NCBI GenBank assembly: GCA_023451825.1
Contig: JAEXYA010000026.1
Coordinates: 26,113 to 90,112 of the forward strand
Reading direction: 5' to 3'
From: Pseudomonadota bacterium
Lineage (GTDB): Bacteria; Pseudomonadota; Alphaproteobacteria; Rhizobiales; Xanthobacteraceae
Length of the DNA stretch: 64,000 nt
A program made the position numbers and the translations under genes. The notes beneath the pieces are model-generated. The model saw only the letters and a program-made list of their open reading frames with translations, was not told where the DNA came from and ran no database searches. How positions within the stretch are numbered: position 1 is the stretch's first letter; each line of letters opens with the position of its first letter. Positions 51,966 through 61,148 of this stretch are shown in pieces.

Positions 51966-52850
51966 ATGGCGATCGATACACTTCCAAACGCGGCCCTGCC
52001 GTCGCGCCGCGGGCCGTCTTTCGGCTTCCTCACCTCGTCGCCGATCATCGCGATCGCGACGATCTGCCTCGTGCTGGTGATCGCCTCGGCGATCTTCGCG
52101 CCGTGGCTGACCCCGCATGATCCGCAGCAACTGGTGCCGGCCAACCGCCTGAAGCCAGCGGGCGGCGAATTTTTGCTCGGCACCGACGCTTATGGCCGCG
52201 ATCTCCTGTCGCGCATTCTCTATGGCGGCCGCATCTCGCTCCTGATCGGCCTCGGCGCTGCCGTGGTCTCGATTGCGATCGGCCTGTTCATCGGCCTCGT
52301 CTCCGGCTTCTTCCGCTATGTGGACGCCGTGATGATGCGCATCATGGACGGCCTGATGGCGATTCCGAGCATCCTGCTCGCCATCGCCGTCGTGTCGCTG
52401 TCGGGCGCCAGCCTCACCACGGTGCTGATCGCCATCACCATCCCGGAAATTCCGCGCGTGGCGCGTCTGGTCCGCTCGGTGGTGCTGTCGGCGCGTGAAG
52501 AACCCTATGTGGAAGCGGCGATCTCGCTCGGCACCAGCATGCCGAAGATCATGTGGAAGCATCTGGTGCCGAACACCATCGCGCCGCTGATCGTGCAAGG
52601 CACTTACGTGGCTGCGTCGGCGATCCTCACCGAAGCGATCCTCAGCTTCCTCGGCGCCGGCATCTCGCCGGAGACGCCGAGCTGGGGCAACATCATGGCC
52701 GAAGGCCGCCAGTTCTTCCAGATCAAGCCGTCGCTGATCTTCTGGCCGGGCCTCCTGCTCTCCATCGCCATCCTTTCGGTCAACCTGATCGGCGACGCCG
52801 CGCGCGACGCACTCGATCCCCGCATGAAGCAGCGGGAGGCCGGCAAATGA
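51966..52850 (+). CDS. Peptide ABC transporter permease (DppC/OppC type)
   Basis: The 294-residue permease has an N-terminal DUF-type region (TPHDPQQLVPANRLK, GTDAYGRDLLSR) and the EAA loop EEPYVEAAISLGTS then WKHLVPNTIAP. This is typical of DppC. It starts 13 bases after the DppB-like gene and overlaps the ATPase gene by 4 bases (ATGA). Confidence 0.92.
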   Translation: MAIDTLPNAALPSRRGPSFGFLTSSPIIAIATICLVLVIASAIFAPWLTPHDPQQLVPANRLKPAGGEFLLGTDAYGRDLLSRILYGGRISLLIGLGAAVVSIAIGLFIGLVSGFFRYVDAVMMRIMDGLMAIPSILLAIAVVSLSGASLTTVLIAITIPEIPRVARLVRSVVLSAREEPYVEAAISLGTSMPKIMWKHLVPNTIAPLIVQGTYVAASAILTEAILSFLGAGISPETPSWGNIMAEGRQFFQIKPSLIFWPGLLLSIAILSVNLIGDAARDALDPRMKQREAGK

Positions 52851-54532
52851 ACGCATCAGTGAGCAACTCTGTGAACGAACGCCCTATCGCATTGGAAATC
52901 GAGAACCTCGTCGTCGGTGTCGGCAAGGACGGCAAAGGCAAGAAGATCATCGACGGGATCTCGCTGCAGGTGCGCGAAGGCGAAACGCTGTGCGTGGTCG
53001 GTGAAAGCGGCTCCGGCAAATCGGTGACCTCACTGGCCACCATGGGCCTGCTGCCGAAGGATTCGCTGAAAGCCACCTCCGGCACCATCAAGCTGGTGGG
53101 CGAAGATGTGTTGAAGGCCAGCGACGGCCGCCTGCGCGATCTGCGCGCCACCACCATGGCCATGATCTTCCAGGAGCCGATGACGGCGCTGAACCCGGTC
53201 ATCCCCGTCGGCAACCAGATCGACGAGGTGCTGCGCACCCACACCAACCTGTCGGCGTCGGCACGTCGTGCAAAAATCCTCGACATGATGGAGCAGGTTC
53301 GCCTGCCCGACGTGAAGCGGATCTATGCGTCCTATCCGCACCGCCTGTCCGGCGGCCAGCGCCAGCGCATCATGATCGCGATGGCGCTCGTGCTCGAGCC
53401 GAAGCTGCTGATCGCGGACGAGCCGACCACCGCGCTCGACGTGACGACGCAGGCGCAGATCCTCAAGCTGATCCGGGACCTGCAGAAGGACCACGGCACC
53501 GCGGTGCTGTTCATCACCCATGACATGGGCGTGGTCGCCGACATCGCCGACCGCGTCGCCGTGATGCGCAGCGGCCGGCTCGTCGAGACCGGTCCGCTGA
53601 AGCAGATCCTCGCCAAGCCGGAGATGGATTACACCCGCAACCTGTTGTCGTCGGTGCCGAGCCTGGTGCCGCGCGCAGCACGCCCGGAAACGACGGTCAG
53701 CCCGGTGGTGCTGGAAGCCAACGAACTCGGCAAGGTCTATCGCGAGCGCTCGTTCTTCGGAAAGGCGCGCGAGGTGCATGCGGCGAAGGATGTGACGCTG
53801 ACATTGCGCAAGGGCCGCACCCTCGGCATCGTCGGCGAGAGCGGCTCGGGCAAATCCACCGTGGCGCGCTGCATCGTCCGCCTGATCGATCCGACCTCGG
53901 GCGGGATTCGTTTGGCCGGCCGCGAGATCTCGGACCTGTCGCGCCACGCGCTGCAGCCGCATCGCAAGAAGATCCAGATCGTGTTCCAGGATCCGTATCG
54001 CTCGCTCAATCCGCGCATCACCGTCGGTGAGTCCATCATCGAAGGGCCGATCAATTACGGCGTGAAGCGCTCGGTGGCGATGGCGCGTGCGCGCGAACTG
54101 CTGGAGCTGGTCGATCTCCCCGCCGACTCCGTGTCGCGCTATCCGCATCAGTTCTCCGGCGGCCAGCGCCAGCGTATCGCGATTGCGCGCGCACTTGCGC
54201 TCGATCCCGAAGTTCTCGTGGCGGACGAAGCGGTGTCGGCGCTGGACGTGTCGGTGCAGGCCCAGGTGCTGAAGCTGCTGGATGACATCCAGACGCGACT
54301 CGGCATCGCCATCCTGTTCATCACGCACGACCTGCGCGTCGCCGCACAGATCTGCGACGATGTGGCCGTGATGCAGCACGGCAAAGTTGTGGAACAGGGC
54401 CCCGCGGCGGAAGTCCTCGCAAATCCGCAGCAGGCCTATACCAAGCAACTGCTTGACGCGGCGCCCGGACGCGGATGGGATTTCGCCAATTTCCGTCCGG
54501 TCGATCCCGCCGTGGTGGCTTCGGCCGTTTAA
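52847..54532 (+). CDS. Fused double ATPase of the peptide ABC transporter (GsiA-like)
   Basis: The start MNASVSNSVNERPIALEIE (52847) overlaps the permease stop (ATGA). The long frame upstream is only a shadow. The 561-residue protein holds two ATP-binding cassettes. The first has Walker A GESGSGKSV, signature LSGGQRQR and Walker B LLIADEPT. The second has GESGSGKST, FSGGQRQR and VLVADEAVSALD. It thus combines DppD and DppF in one chain, as in GsiA-type transporters. It powers the permeases at the membrane. Confidence 0.92.
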   Translation: MNASVSNSVNERPIALEIENLVVGVGKDGKGKKIIDGISLQVREGETLCVVGESGSGKSVTSLATMGLLPKDSLKATSGTIKLVGEDVLKASDGRLRDLRATTMAMIFQEPMTALNPVIPVGNQIDEVLRTHTNLSASARRAKILDMMEQVRLPDVKRIYASYPHRLSGGQRQRIMIAMALVLEPKLLIADEPTTALDVTTQAQILKLIRDLQKDHGTAVLFITHDMGVVADIADRVAVMRSGRLVETGPLKQILAKPEMDYTRNLLSSVPSLVPRAARPETTVSPVVLEANELGKVYRERSFFGKAREVHAAKDVTLTLRKGRTLGIVGESGSGKSTVARCIVRLIDPTSGGIRLAGREISDLSRHALQPHRKKIQIVFQDPYRSLNPRITVGESIIEGPINYGVKRSVAMARARELLELVDLPADSVSRYPHQFSGGQRQRIAIARALALDPEVLVADEAVSALDVSVQAQVLKLLDDIQTRLGIAILFITHDLRVAAQICDDVAVMQHGKVVEQGPAAEVLANPQQAYTKQLLDAAPGRGWDFANFRPVDPAVVASAV

Positions 54533-54543
54533 CCGTCCCTCCC

Positions 54544-54626
54544 CGTCATTGCGAGCGTAGCGAAGCAATCCAGAGAGCCACAAGCGAAGACTGGATTGCT
54601 TCGTCGCTGCGCTCCTCGCAATGACG
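54544..54626. repeat. Palindromic repeat (CGTCATTGCGAG family)
   Basis: Arms CGTCATTGCGAGCGTAGCG and GCTCCTCGCAATGACG surround GAAGCAATCCAG and CTGGATTGCTTCG. The same family is at 57512-57603 and 62005-62081. Confidence 0.85.
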
Positions 54627-54648
54627 AAGAAAAAGACCGAGTGCCTTC

Positions 54649-56172
54649 ATGACCCGTATCGCCGTCGGCGGCTTCCTGCACGAGACCAACACCTTTGCCC
54701 CCACCAAGGCCACCTATGAGGCCTTCGTCCATGGTGGCGGCTGGCCGTCGATGACCCATGGCGCCGATGTGCTGAAAGTGATGCGCGGCATCAATGTCGG
54801 CCTCGCCGGCTTCGTGGAAGAAGCCGAAGCGCGCGGCTGGGAGCTGATCCCGACCATCGCCTGCGGCGCCAGCCCCTCCGCGCATGTCACCGAAGACGCC
54901 TATGAGCGCATCGTCGGCGAGATGATCGACGGCATCAAGGCGGCGATGCCGCTGGATGCGGTCTATCTCGACCTGCACGGCGCCATGGTCACCGAACATC
55001 TCGATGACGGCGAAGGCGAGATCGCACGCCGCGTGCGTGAGGTGATCGGGCCGAACATTCCCTTCGTGGTGAGCCTCGACCTGCACGGCAACATCTCGCC
55101 GGAGACGGTCGAATACACCGATGCGCTGATCGCCTATCGCACCTATCCGCATGTGGACATGGCCGATACCGGCCGCGCCTCCGCGCGCCATATGGAGCTG
55201 CTGCTGGCCGGCAACCGCTTTGCAAAAGCTTTCCGGCAGTTGCCGTTCCTAATCCCGATCTCCTGGCAATGCACCAATGACGAGCCGACCAAGAGCATCT
55301 ATCAGAAGATGGCCGCGCTCGAAGACGAGGAAGTGCCGACACTCTCGTTCTGCCCCGGCTTTCCCGCCGCGGATTTCAAGCATTGCTGCCCGAGCGTGTT
55401 CGCTTACGGCGTGACCCAGGCCCATGCCGATGCCGCCGCGGAGACCGTGGTCAAGCTGGTGATGAGCCATGAGGATGATTTCGACGGCAAGATCTATCAA
55501 CCCGACGAAGGCGTGCTGCATGCAATGGAGATTGCGAAGACGCTGACCAAGCCGGTGGTGATCGCGGATACCCAGGACAATCCCGGCGCCGGCGGCGACA
55601 GCGATACCACCGGCATGTTGCGCGCGCTGGTGAAGAACAAGGCGGTGAAGGCCGCGCATGGCGTGATTTATGATCCCGCCGCCTGCGCCGCCGCGCATGC
55701 CGCCGGCGAAGGCGCGACCGTCAAACTCTCTATTGGCGGCAAGTCCGGCATTCCCGGCGATGCGCCCTATGAAAACACATTCGTGGTCGAGAAATTGTCG
55801 GACGGCAAGTTCGTCGCCCCCGGCCCCTATTACGGCGGCCGCGACATGGATATGGGTCCCTCGGCCTGCCTGCGCATCGACGATGTCCGCGTCGTCATCT
55901 CTTCGCACAAGGCGCAGCTCGCCGATCAGGCCATGTATCGCTATGTCGGCATCGAGCCGACCGAACAGAACATCCTCGTCAACAAGAGCTCGGTGCATTT
56001 CCGCGCCGATTTCGAACCGATCGCCGGCCAGTTGATGATCTGCGCCGCGCCCGGCGCGATGCCGGCGGATACGTCGGTGCTACCCTGGAAACATCTGCGG
56101 CCCGGCATTAAACTGAAGCCGAATGGCGCGCCGTTTACGCCTGATACGACATCGCCTGCGCTCGCGCCGTAG
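54649..56172 (+). CDS. M81-family metallopeptidase (MlrC-like)
   Basis: The 507-residue protein has RIAVGGFLHETNTFAP, the DLHGAMV and SLDLHGNIS motifs and DNPGAGGDSDTTG. This matches the M81/MlrC family (DUF1485), a zinc-dependent peptidase named for microcystin degradation. It follows the peptide transporter operon and probably degrades an imported peptide. The natural substrate is not known. Confidence 0.88.
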   Translation: MTRIAVGGFLHETNTFAPTKATYEAFVHGGGWPSMTHGADVLKVMRGINVGLAGFVEEAEARGWELIPTIACGASPSAHVTEDAYERIVGEMIDGIKAAMPLDAVYLDLHGAMVTEHLDDGEGEIARRVREVIGPNIPFVVSLDLHGNISPETVEYTDALIAYRTYPHVDMADTGRASARHMELLLAGNRFAKAFRQLPFLIPISWQCTNDEPTKSIYQKMAALEDEEVPTLSFCPGFPAADFKHCCPSVFAYGVTQAHADAAAETVVKLVMSHEDDFDGKIYQPDEGVLHAMEIAKTLTKPVVIADTQDNPGAGGDSDTTGMLRALVKNKAVKAAHGVIYDPAACAAAHAAGEGATVKLSIGGKSGIPGDAPYENTFVVEKLSDGKFVAPGPYYGGRDMDMGPSACLRIDDVRVVISSHKAQLADQAMYRYVGIEPTEQNILVNKSSVHFRADFEPIAGQLMICAAPGAMPADTSVLPWKHLRPGIKLKPNGAPFTPDTTSPALAP

Positions 56173-56182
56173 CTCGCTGCGC

Positions 56183-56303
56183 CCCGGACGCGATGCGATA
56201 CGCAGTATCGCTTCGCAGAGCCGGAGCCTCACCAAACGCCGGAGCCTGATATGGTCCCGGCTCTGCGAAGCGGCATGAAGACATGCCGCATCGCGTCCGA
56301 GAC
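56183..56303. repeat. Palindromic repeat (CCCCGGACGCGA family)
   Basis: It begins GCCCCGGACGCGATGCG and ends CATCGCGTCCGAGAC, with CTTCGCAGAGCCGGAGCC as inner arm. It matches 40920-41038. Confidence 0.8.
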
Positions 56304-56344
56304 AATTAAGAAAGTCGTTTCATCTACTCATCCGAGGAAACCCC

Positions 56345-57505
56345 ATGCCCACACTTGAACGCATTGACGCCTTTGCCGACGAACTCACCGCCATCCGCCG
56401 CGATCTCCATGCGCATCCGGAAATCGGTTTCGAGGAAGTCCGCACATCCGGCATCGTCGCCGACAAGCTCGCCTCATGGGGCGTCGATGTGCATCGCGGT
56501 CTCGGCGGCACCGGCGTGGTCGGCACGCTGAAGGGCAAGGGCTCGGGCACCAAGCGCATCGGCCTGCGCGCCGACATGGACGCGCTGCCGATGGAAGAAA
56601 ACACCAACCTCTCCTTCCGCTCGACCATCCCCGGCCGCTTCCACGGCTGCGGCCATGACGGCCACACCACCATGCTGCTCGGCACCGCGCGCTATCTCGC
56701 CGAAACCCGCAATTTCGACGGCACCGTCCACTTCATCTTCCAGCCCGCCGAAGAAGGCCTTGGCGGCGCGCGCGCGATGATCAAGGACGGGTTGTTCAAG
56801 CAGTTTCCCTGCGACGAGATCTACGGGTTGCACAATGCGCCAGACATGAATCACGGCGAAGTCGGCATCTTCCCCGGCCCGGCGATGGCGGCGGCCGACT
56901 TCTTCGACATCCACATCAAGGGCTATGGCGCACACGGCGCGATGCCGGAGCGCTCGAAGGATCCGGTGGTGATCGCCATGACGCTCGGCCAGGCGATGCA
57001 GTCCATCGTCAGCCGTAATGTCGATCCGCTGCAATCCGCGGTGCTCTCGATCACCCAGATCCATTCGGGCTCGGCCTATAACGTCATTCCCGATGACGCA
57101 AAGCTCTGCGGCACCGTGCGCTGTTTCTCGGAGACCGTGCGCCAGCAGATCCGTGATCGCATGCATTCCCTTGCCAAGGGCATTGCGCTCGCCTTCGATG
57201 TCGAGATCACCGTCGATATCCGCGACGGTTTCAGCGTGCTCGTCAATCAGGAAGAGCATTCGAAGGTGGTCGAGGCGGTCGCCCGCACCATCGTCGGCGA
57301 CAGCAACACGATCACCCGCGGTTCGCCGAAAATGGGCTCGGAAGATTTCGCCGACATGCTGCATGCGGTGCCCGGCGCCTATTTCTGGGTCGGCCACGAA
57401 GGCTCGGTGCCCGTGCACAATCCCGGCTTCTATCTCGACGACAAGATCTTGCCGATCGGCGCCAGCATGTTCGCGCGGATCGTCGAGACGCGGCTGCCGG
57501 TGTAG
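56345..57505 (+). CDS. M20-family amidohydrolase (hippuricase type)
   Basis: The 386-residue protein starts MPTLERIDAFADELTAIRRDLHAHPE. Its metal ligands are seen in the ADMDALP, GCGHDGHTT and PAEEGLGG motifs and HNAPDM. It resembles HipO/IAA-amino acid hydrolases, which cut acyl- or N-acetylated amino acids. It follows the MlrC-like gene and probably completes the breakdown of imported peptides or amides. The late His in the C-terminal FWVGHEG segment is present. Confidence 0.88.
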   Translation: MPTLERIDAFADELTAIRRDLHAHPEIGFEEVRTSGIVADKLASWGVDVHRGLGGTGVVGTLKGKGSGTKRIGLRADMDALPMEENTNLSFRSTIPGRFHGCGHDGHTTMLLGTARYLAETRNFDGTVHFIFQPAEEGLGGARAMIKDGLFKQFPCDEIYGLHNAPDMNHGEVGIFPGPAMAAADFFDIHIKGYGAHGAMPERSKDPVVIAMTLGQAMQSIVSRNVDPLQSAVLSITQIHSGSAYNVIPDDAKLCGTVRCFSETVRQQIRDRMHSLAKGIALAFDVEITVDIRDGFSVLVNQEEHSKVVEAVARTIVGDSNTITRGSPKMGSEDFADMLHAVPGAYFWVGHEGSVPVHNPGFYLDDKILPIGASMFARIVETRLPV

Positions 57506-57511
57506 TTTCCC

Positions 57512-57603
57512 CGTCATTGCGAGGAGCATAGCGACGAAGCAATCCAGTCTTTCCATCTACCGGAAAGAAAGAACTGGATTGCTTCGCTCCGCTCGCAATG
57601 ACG
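57512..57603. repeat. Palindromic repeat (CGTCATTGCGAG family)
   Basis: Arms CGTCATTGCGAGGAGC and GCTCGCAATGACG with inner GAAGCAATCCAGTC and AACTGGATTGCTTC. Confidence 0.85.
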
Positions 57604-57620
57604 ACGGAGAGCGTAATTCC

Positions 57621-57704
57621 GTAGGATGGGTTGAGCCCTTGCGAAAACCCATCACGTCCCTGTGCGGGAGGTGATGGGTTTTCGCTTCGCTCAACCCATC
57701 CTAC
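57621..57704. repeat. Palindromic repeat (GTAGGATGGGT family)
   Basis: Arms GTAGGATGGGTTGAGC and GCTCAACCCATCCTAC with inner GAAAACCCATCAC and GTGATGGGTTTTC. It lies directly beside the element at 57512-57603, so two families are adjacent. Confidence 0.85.
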
Positions 57705-57761
57705 GGTTTAGAGTTTCGGCGAACCAACCGCCCAATCAACAAAAACAGGGACGAAACCGAC

Positions 57762-58652
57762 ATGGCCTATGAGACCATTCTCTACAGCGTCGAGGAGCAG
57801 ATCCTCACCATCACGCTGAACCGCCCCGACAAACTCAACGCCTATAATGCCACCATGCAGGCGGAAATGATCGACGCCTTCGACAAGGCCGATGCCGACG
57901 ACAATGTGCGCGCCATCATCATCACCGGCGCCGGCCGCGGCTTTTGCGCAGGCGCGGATCTGTCGTCAGGCGGCAACACGTTCGACCGCGATGCGCGGCG
58001 CGGCCCGGTGCGCCGCAATGCCGATGGCAGCGTCGATTACAGCGACGAGATGGTGCGCGACGGCGGCGGCCAGGTGACCCTGCGCATGTTCAAATGCCTC
58101 AAGCCCGTGATCGGCGCGATCAATGGCCCGGCGGTGGGCATCGGCGCCACCATGCAGCTCGCGATGGATATCCGCATCGCCTCGGAACATGCGCGTTTCG
58201 GTTTCGTGTTCTCCCAGCGCGGCATCGTGCCGGAAGCTGCATCGAGCTGGTTCCTGCCGCGCATTGTCGGCATCGCGCAGGCGCTGGAATGGTGTTATTC
58301 CGGCCGCGTGTTCCCGGCGCAGGAAGCGCTTGCCGGGCGCCTCGTCAGCAAGGTCGTGCCGCATGACGAATTGCTGCCGACCGCTCGCGCGCTGGCAAAG
58401 ACCTTTATGGAAAAGACCGCGCCGGTCTCGGTGGCGCTGATCCGGCAGATGATGTGGCGTCTCTCCGCCATGGACGATCCGATGGAAGCGCACAAGATCG
58501 ACAGCCGCGGCATCTATGCCCGCGGGCGCTCGGACGATGTGAAGGAAGGCGTCGTCGCCTTCCTTGAAAAACGCCCGGCAGAGTTTAAGAACAAGGTCAG
58601 CGCCGACATGCCCGATTATTTCCCGTGGTGGGACGAGCGCGGGTATAAGTGA
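57762..58652 (+). CDS. Enoyl-CoA hydratase/isomerase family protein
   Basis: The 296-residue crotonase-fold protein has the oxyanion-hole segments RGFCAGADLS and NGPAVGIGATMQLAMD. The general-base Glu of the family is in RGIVPEAAS. It acts on a CoA thioester. An insert near residues 70-100 (FDRDARRGPVRRNADG) is longer than in many relatives. The substrate is unknown. It is monocistronic between two repeats. Confidence 0.87.
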   Translation: MAYETILYSVEEQILTITLNRPDKLNAYNATMQAEMIDAFDKADADDNVRAIIITGAGRGFCAGADLSSGGNTFDRDARRGPVRRNADGSVDYSDEMVRDGGGQVTLRMFKCLKPVIGAINGPAVGIGATMQLAMDIRIASEHARFGFVFSQRGIVPEAASSWFLPRIVGIAQALEWCYSGRVFPAQEALAGRLVSKVVPHDELLPTARALAKTFMEKTAPVSVALIRQMMWRLSAMDDPMEAHKIDSRGIYARGRSDDVKEGVVAFLEKRPAEFKNKVSADMPDYFPWWDERGYK

Positions 58653-58664
58653 CGTCGTAGACTT

Positions 58665-58752
58665 GTAGGGTGGGCAAAGCGCAGCGTGCCCACCTTCACG
58701 CGCACGACACTCGACGGCGGGCACGGCGCAAGAGCGCCTTTGCCTACCCTAC
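58665..58752. repeat. Palindromic repeat (GTAGGGTGGGC family)
   Basis: Arms GTAGGGTGGGCAAAGCGC and GCGCCTTTGCCTACCCTAC with inner GTGCCCACC and GGGCAC. It resembles 59442-59529. Confidence 0.85.
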
Positions 58753-58767
58753 AAACCAGGACCATCT

Positions 58768-59439
58768 ATGACCTCGACGCCCTCCGATCGTCCATCCGAG
58801 GGCGTCGTTTTCCTGCACGGCATCAGCCGTTCGTTCCGGTCCTTGATCAAGCTGCAGCAGGCCGTGGACAAAGCCGGCTTCGCCACGCGCAACATCGGCT
58901 ATCCCAGCCGCGAGAAGCCGCTCTCCGTGCTGGTGGACGACATCCATCCGGCCATCGCGCCCTTCACCGAAGCCAATGACGGCGCCACGCATTTCGTCTG
59001 CCATTCCATGGGTGGACTGCTCGCCCGCGCCTATATCGCGCGGTACCGCCCGGCGCGCCTCGGCCGCCTGGTGATGTTGGGCACGCCGAATGGCGGCAGC
59101 GAGATTGCGGACAGGCTCAAGGACTGGCTGCTGTATCGCATGTATTTTGGCCCGGCCGGGCAGCAACTGGTGACGACGCGGGATGCGGAGACGGAAGCTT
59201 TGCTGCCTGCCGTCGATTATCCAGCCGGCATCATCGCCGGCAATCGCTCGCTCGATCCGATCGCTTCGCGCTTCATGCTGCCGGGTGCGGATGATGGGCG
59301 CGTCACCGTGGAGCGGACGAAGCTCGACGGGATGACGGATCATGTGGTGATCCCGGCATCGCATGCGTTCATGATGAAGAACGAGCACGCGATCAGGCAA
59401 ACGATCGCGTTTTTGCGGGATGGACGCTTCGCGCGCTAA
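58768..59439 (+). CDS. Alpha/beta hydrolase, lipase-like
   Basis: The 223-residue protein begins MTSTPSDRPSEGVVFLHGIS. It has the HGIS oxyanion segment, the nucleophile motif CHSMGG (Ser) and a final His in PASHAFM. It resembles short triacylglycerol lipase/PGAP1-like hydrolases. It has no clear signal peptide. A palindromic repeat lies on each side. Confidence 0.82.
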   Translation: MTSTPSDRPSEGVVFLHGISRSFRSLIKLQQAVDKAGFATRNIGYPSREKPLSVLVDDIHPAIAPFTEANDGATHFVCHSMGGLLARAYIARYRPARLGRLVMLGTPNGGSEIADRLKDWLLYRMYFGPAGQQLVTTRDAETEALLPAVDYPAGIIAGNRSLDPIASRFMLPGADDGRVTVERTKLDGMTDHVVIPASHAFMMKNEHAIRQTIAFLRDGRFAR

Positions 59440-59441
59440 CT

Positions 59442-59529
59442 GTAGGGTGGGCAAAGCGCAGCGTGCCCACCACCAACCGCATGGCGTATGATGGTGGGCA
59501 CGGCGCAAGAGCGCCTTTGCCCACCCTAC
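59442..59529. repeat. Palindromic repeat (GTAGGGTGGGC family)
   Basis: It lies between two convergent genes. Its last bases (CTAC) form the TAG stop codon of the oxidoreductase on the minus strand, and its start is 3 bases from the hydrolase stop. Confidence 0.85.
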
Positions 59530-60500
59530 ATCGTCAACGCCACGCGCCCGATCGCCCTGCGCTCCGTGAGCAGCCGCATCGCATGCGCCACATCGGCCAG
59601 CGGCAGACGGTGGGACACGTTCGGCCTTACCTTGCCCGCCTCGGCCCATGCGAGCAGAGTCTTGATGCGCGCTTCCCCGATCGCCGGATCGCGCCGCGCG
59701 GCTTCGCCGGCACGGACGCCGAGCACGCTGGCGCCCTTTATCAGCACGAGGTTGGTCTTCGCCACACCGATGCCGCCGGTGAAGCCGATCACGAGAAGAC
59801 GTGCGCCCCAGTTGATGCAGCGAAGGCTCTGCTCGAAGATGTCGCCGCCGACGGGATCGAACACGACATCGGCGCCCTTGCCGTCGGTGATGCGCTTGAC
59901 CGCATCCTTGAACGGCTCGACGCCATAGAGAATGCCGTGATCGGCACCGCGGGCCTTGGCGACATCGAGCTTCTCCTGCGATGACGCGGCAGCGATGACG
60001 GTGGCGCCAAGCAGTTTGCCTATCTCGACTGCGGCGAGACCAACGCCACCACCGGCGCCATGCACCAGCAAAACCTCGCCTGCGCGCAATTGCCCGCGAT
60101 CCACCAGCGCATGATGGGCGGTGCCATGAGCAGCAAGGAAAGTGGCGCCTTCCGCATAATCGAAAGTCGATGGCAGCGGCGTGAGTTGCGATGGCGTCAC
60201 CACGACTTCCTCCGCGTAGCCACCGAAGCGCAGCTTGACGATGACGCGGTCGCCGGGCTTGAAGCCGGCCACATCCCCCGCCATCTCGCTGATGTCGCCC
60301 GCGGCTTCCATGCCCGGCGTAAACGGCAGCTCGGGCTTGAGTTGATACTCGCCGGCGGCCATCAGGATGTCCGGGAAATTGATCCCGGCGGCGCGGATGC
60401 GGACGCGGACCTGGCCGGGCTTCAGCGCCTGCGCGGGAAACTCCTCGAGGCAAAGCGTTTCGGGTGTGCCGAGTGCACGGCAGACGATCGCTTTCGGCAT
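59526..60500 (-). CDS. NADPH:quinone oxidoreductase-like zinc-independent dehydrogenase
   Basis: The 324-residue protein belongs to the QOR branch of the MDR family. It has FPAQALKPGQVRVRI, a nucleotide-binding GAGGGVGLAAVEIGK and the dinucleotide segment ASSQEKL. No catalytic-zinc cysteines of alcohol dehydrogenases were seen. It reduces quinones or enones with NADPH. It is coupled by a 1-base overlap to the preceding isomerase gene. Its stop codon comes from a palindromic repeat. Confidence 0.87.
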   Translation of the reverse strand: MPKAIVCRALGTPETLCLEEFPAQALKPGQVRVRIRAAGINFPDILMAAGEYQLKPELPFTPGMEAAGDISEMAGDVAGFKPGDRVIVKLRFGGYAEEVVVTPSQLTPLPSTFDYAEGATFLAAHGTAHHALVDRGQLRAGEVLLVHGAGGGVGLAAVEIGKLLGATVIAAASSQEKLDVAKARGADHGILYGVEPFKDAVKRITDGKGADVVFDPVGGDIFEQSLRCINWGARLLVIGFTGGIGVAKTNLVLIKGASVLGVRAGEAARRDPAIGEARIKTLLAWAEAGKVRPNVSHRLPLADVAHAMRLLTERRAIGRVALTM

Positions 60501-61114
60501 CAGGATGCACTCCGGCGTTGCAGCGCTTCGCGGATCAGCGGCAGCCGGTCATTGCCGAAATACATATCGGTCTTGTCGAGATAGATGGTGGGCGAGCCGA
60601 AGCCGCCGCGCGCCATCACTTCATCGGTGTTGAGCTTGAGCTCGTCCTTGATGCCCTGCTCGCCGATCCCGGCGAAGAACGGCGCGGGATCAAGATCGGT
60701 GCGTCTACAGATCTCCGTCAACACCTCGTCTTTCGAAATATCCTGATCTTCGCCCCAGTAGATCTCGAACACATTGCGGGCAAAGGGCACCATAGTCTCC
60801 GGCTGCTCATGCAGCAGCCAGATGCAGCCGCGCATGGCCTTGACGCTGTTCACGGGAAACACGGTCGGCGGCATTTTGATCGCGAGATCGGACGAGCGCG
60901 CCCAGTCGCCGAGATCCTTCTTCATGTAGCGCGCCTTGGCCGGCACCGGTGTTTCGCGCGAGGCATAGACGGAGGGATTGATGGTGTTGAAGATGCCGCC
61001 GACCAGGATGGGGCGCCAGGCGATGTCGACATTGACCTCCTTCGCGAGCGGCTGGATGTTGTGAAAGGCGAGATAGGTCCAGGGACTGGAGCAGTCGAAG
61101 AAGAATTCGATCAT
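60500..61114 (-). CDS. 2-hydroxychromene-2-carboxylate isomerase (DsbA/GST-kappa family)
   Basis: The 204-residue protein starts MIEFFFDCSSPWTYLAFHN with the glutathione-binding SSPWTYLA segment (Ser) at the thioredoxin-fold start and the HCCA-isomerase C-terminal GSPTIYLDKTDMYFGNDRL. Known members isomerise an intermediate in naphthalene degradation, but the family is broad. Its TGA overlaps the ATG of the oxidoreductase by one base, so the two are translated together. Confidence 0.87.
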   Translation of the reverse strand: MIEFFFDCSSPWTYLAFHNIQPLAKEVNVDIAWRPILVGGIFNTINPSVYASRETPVPAKARYMKKDLGDWARSSDLAIKMPPTVFPVNSVKAMRGCIWLLHEQPETMVPFARNVFEIYWGEDQDISKDEVLTEICRRTDLDPAPFFAGIGEQGIKDELKLNTDEVMARGGFGSPTIYLDKTDMYFGNDRLPLIREALQRRSAS

Positions 61115-61148
61115 GGGGTGTTTCCTCGGTTTTGCTATTTTTCTCAGT

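Noticed and set aside
52553..54583. Long frame extending upstream of the fused ATPase and a 517-residue minus frame over it
   Set aside because: The ATPase homology begins only at 52847 with the ATGA overlap. The minus frame has no domain and follows the coding strand composition.
58744..60510. 588-residue minus-strand frame over the hydrolase and oxidoreductase
   Set aside because: It covers two clear genes in other frames, is rich in Arg and lacks motifs.
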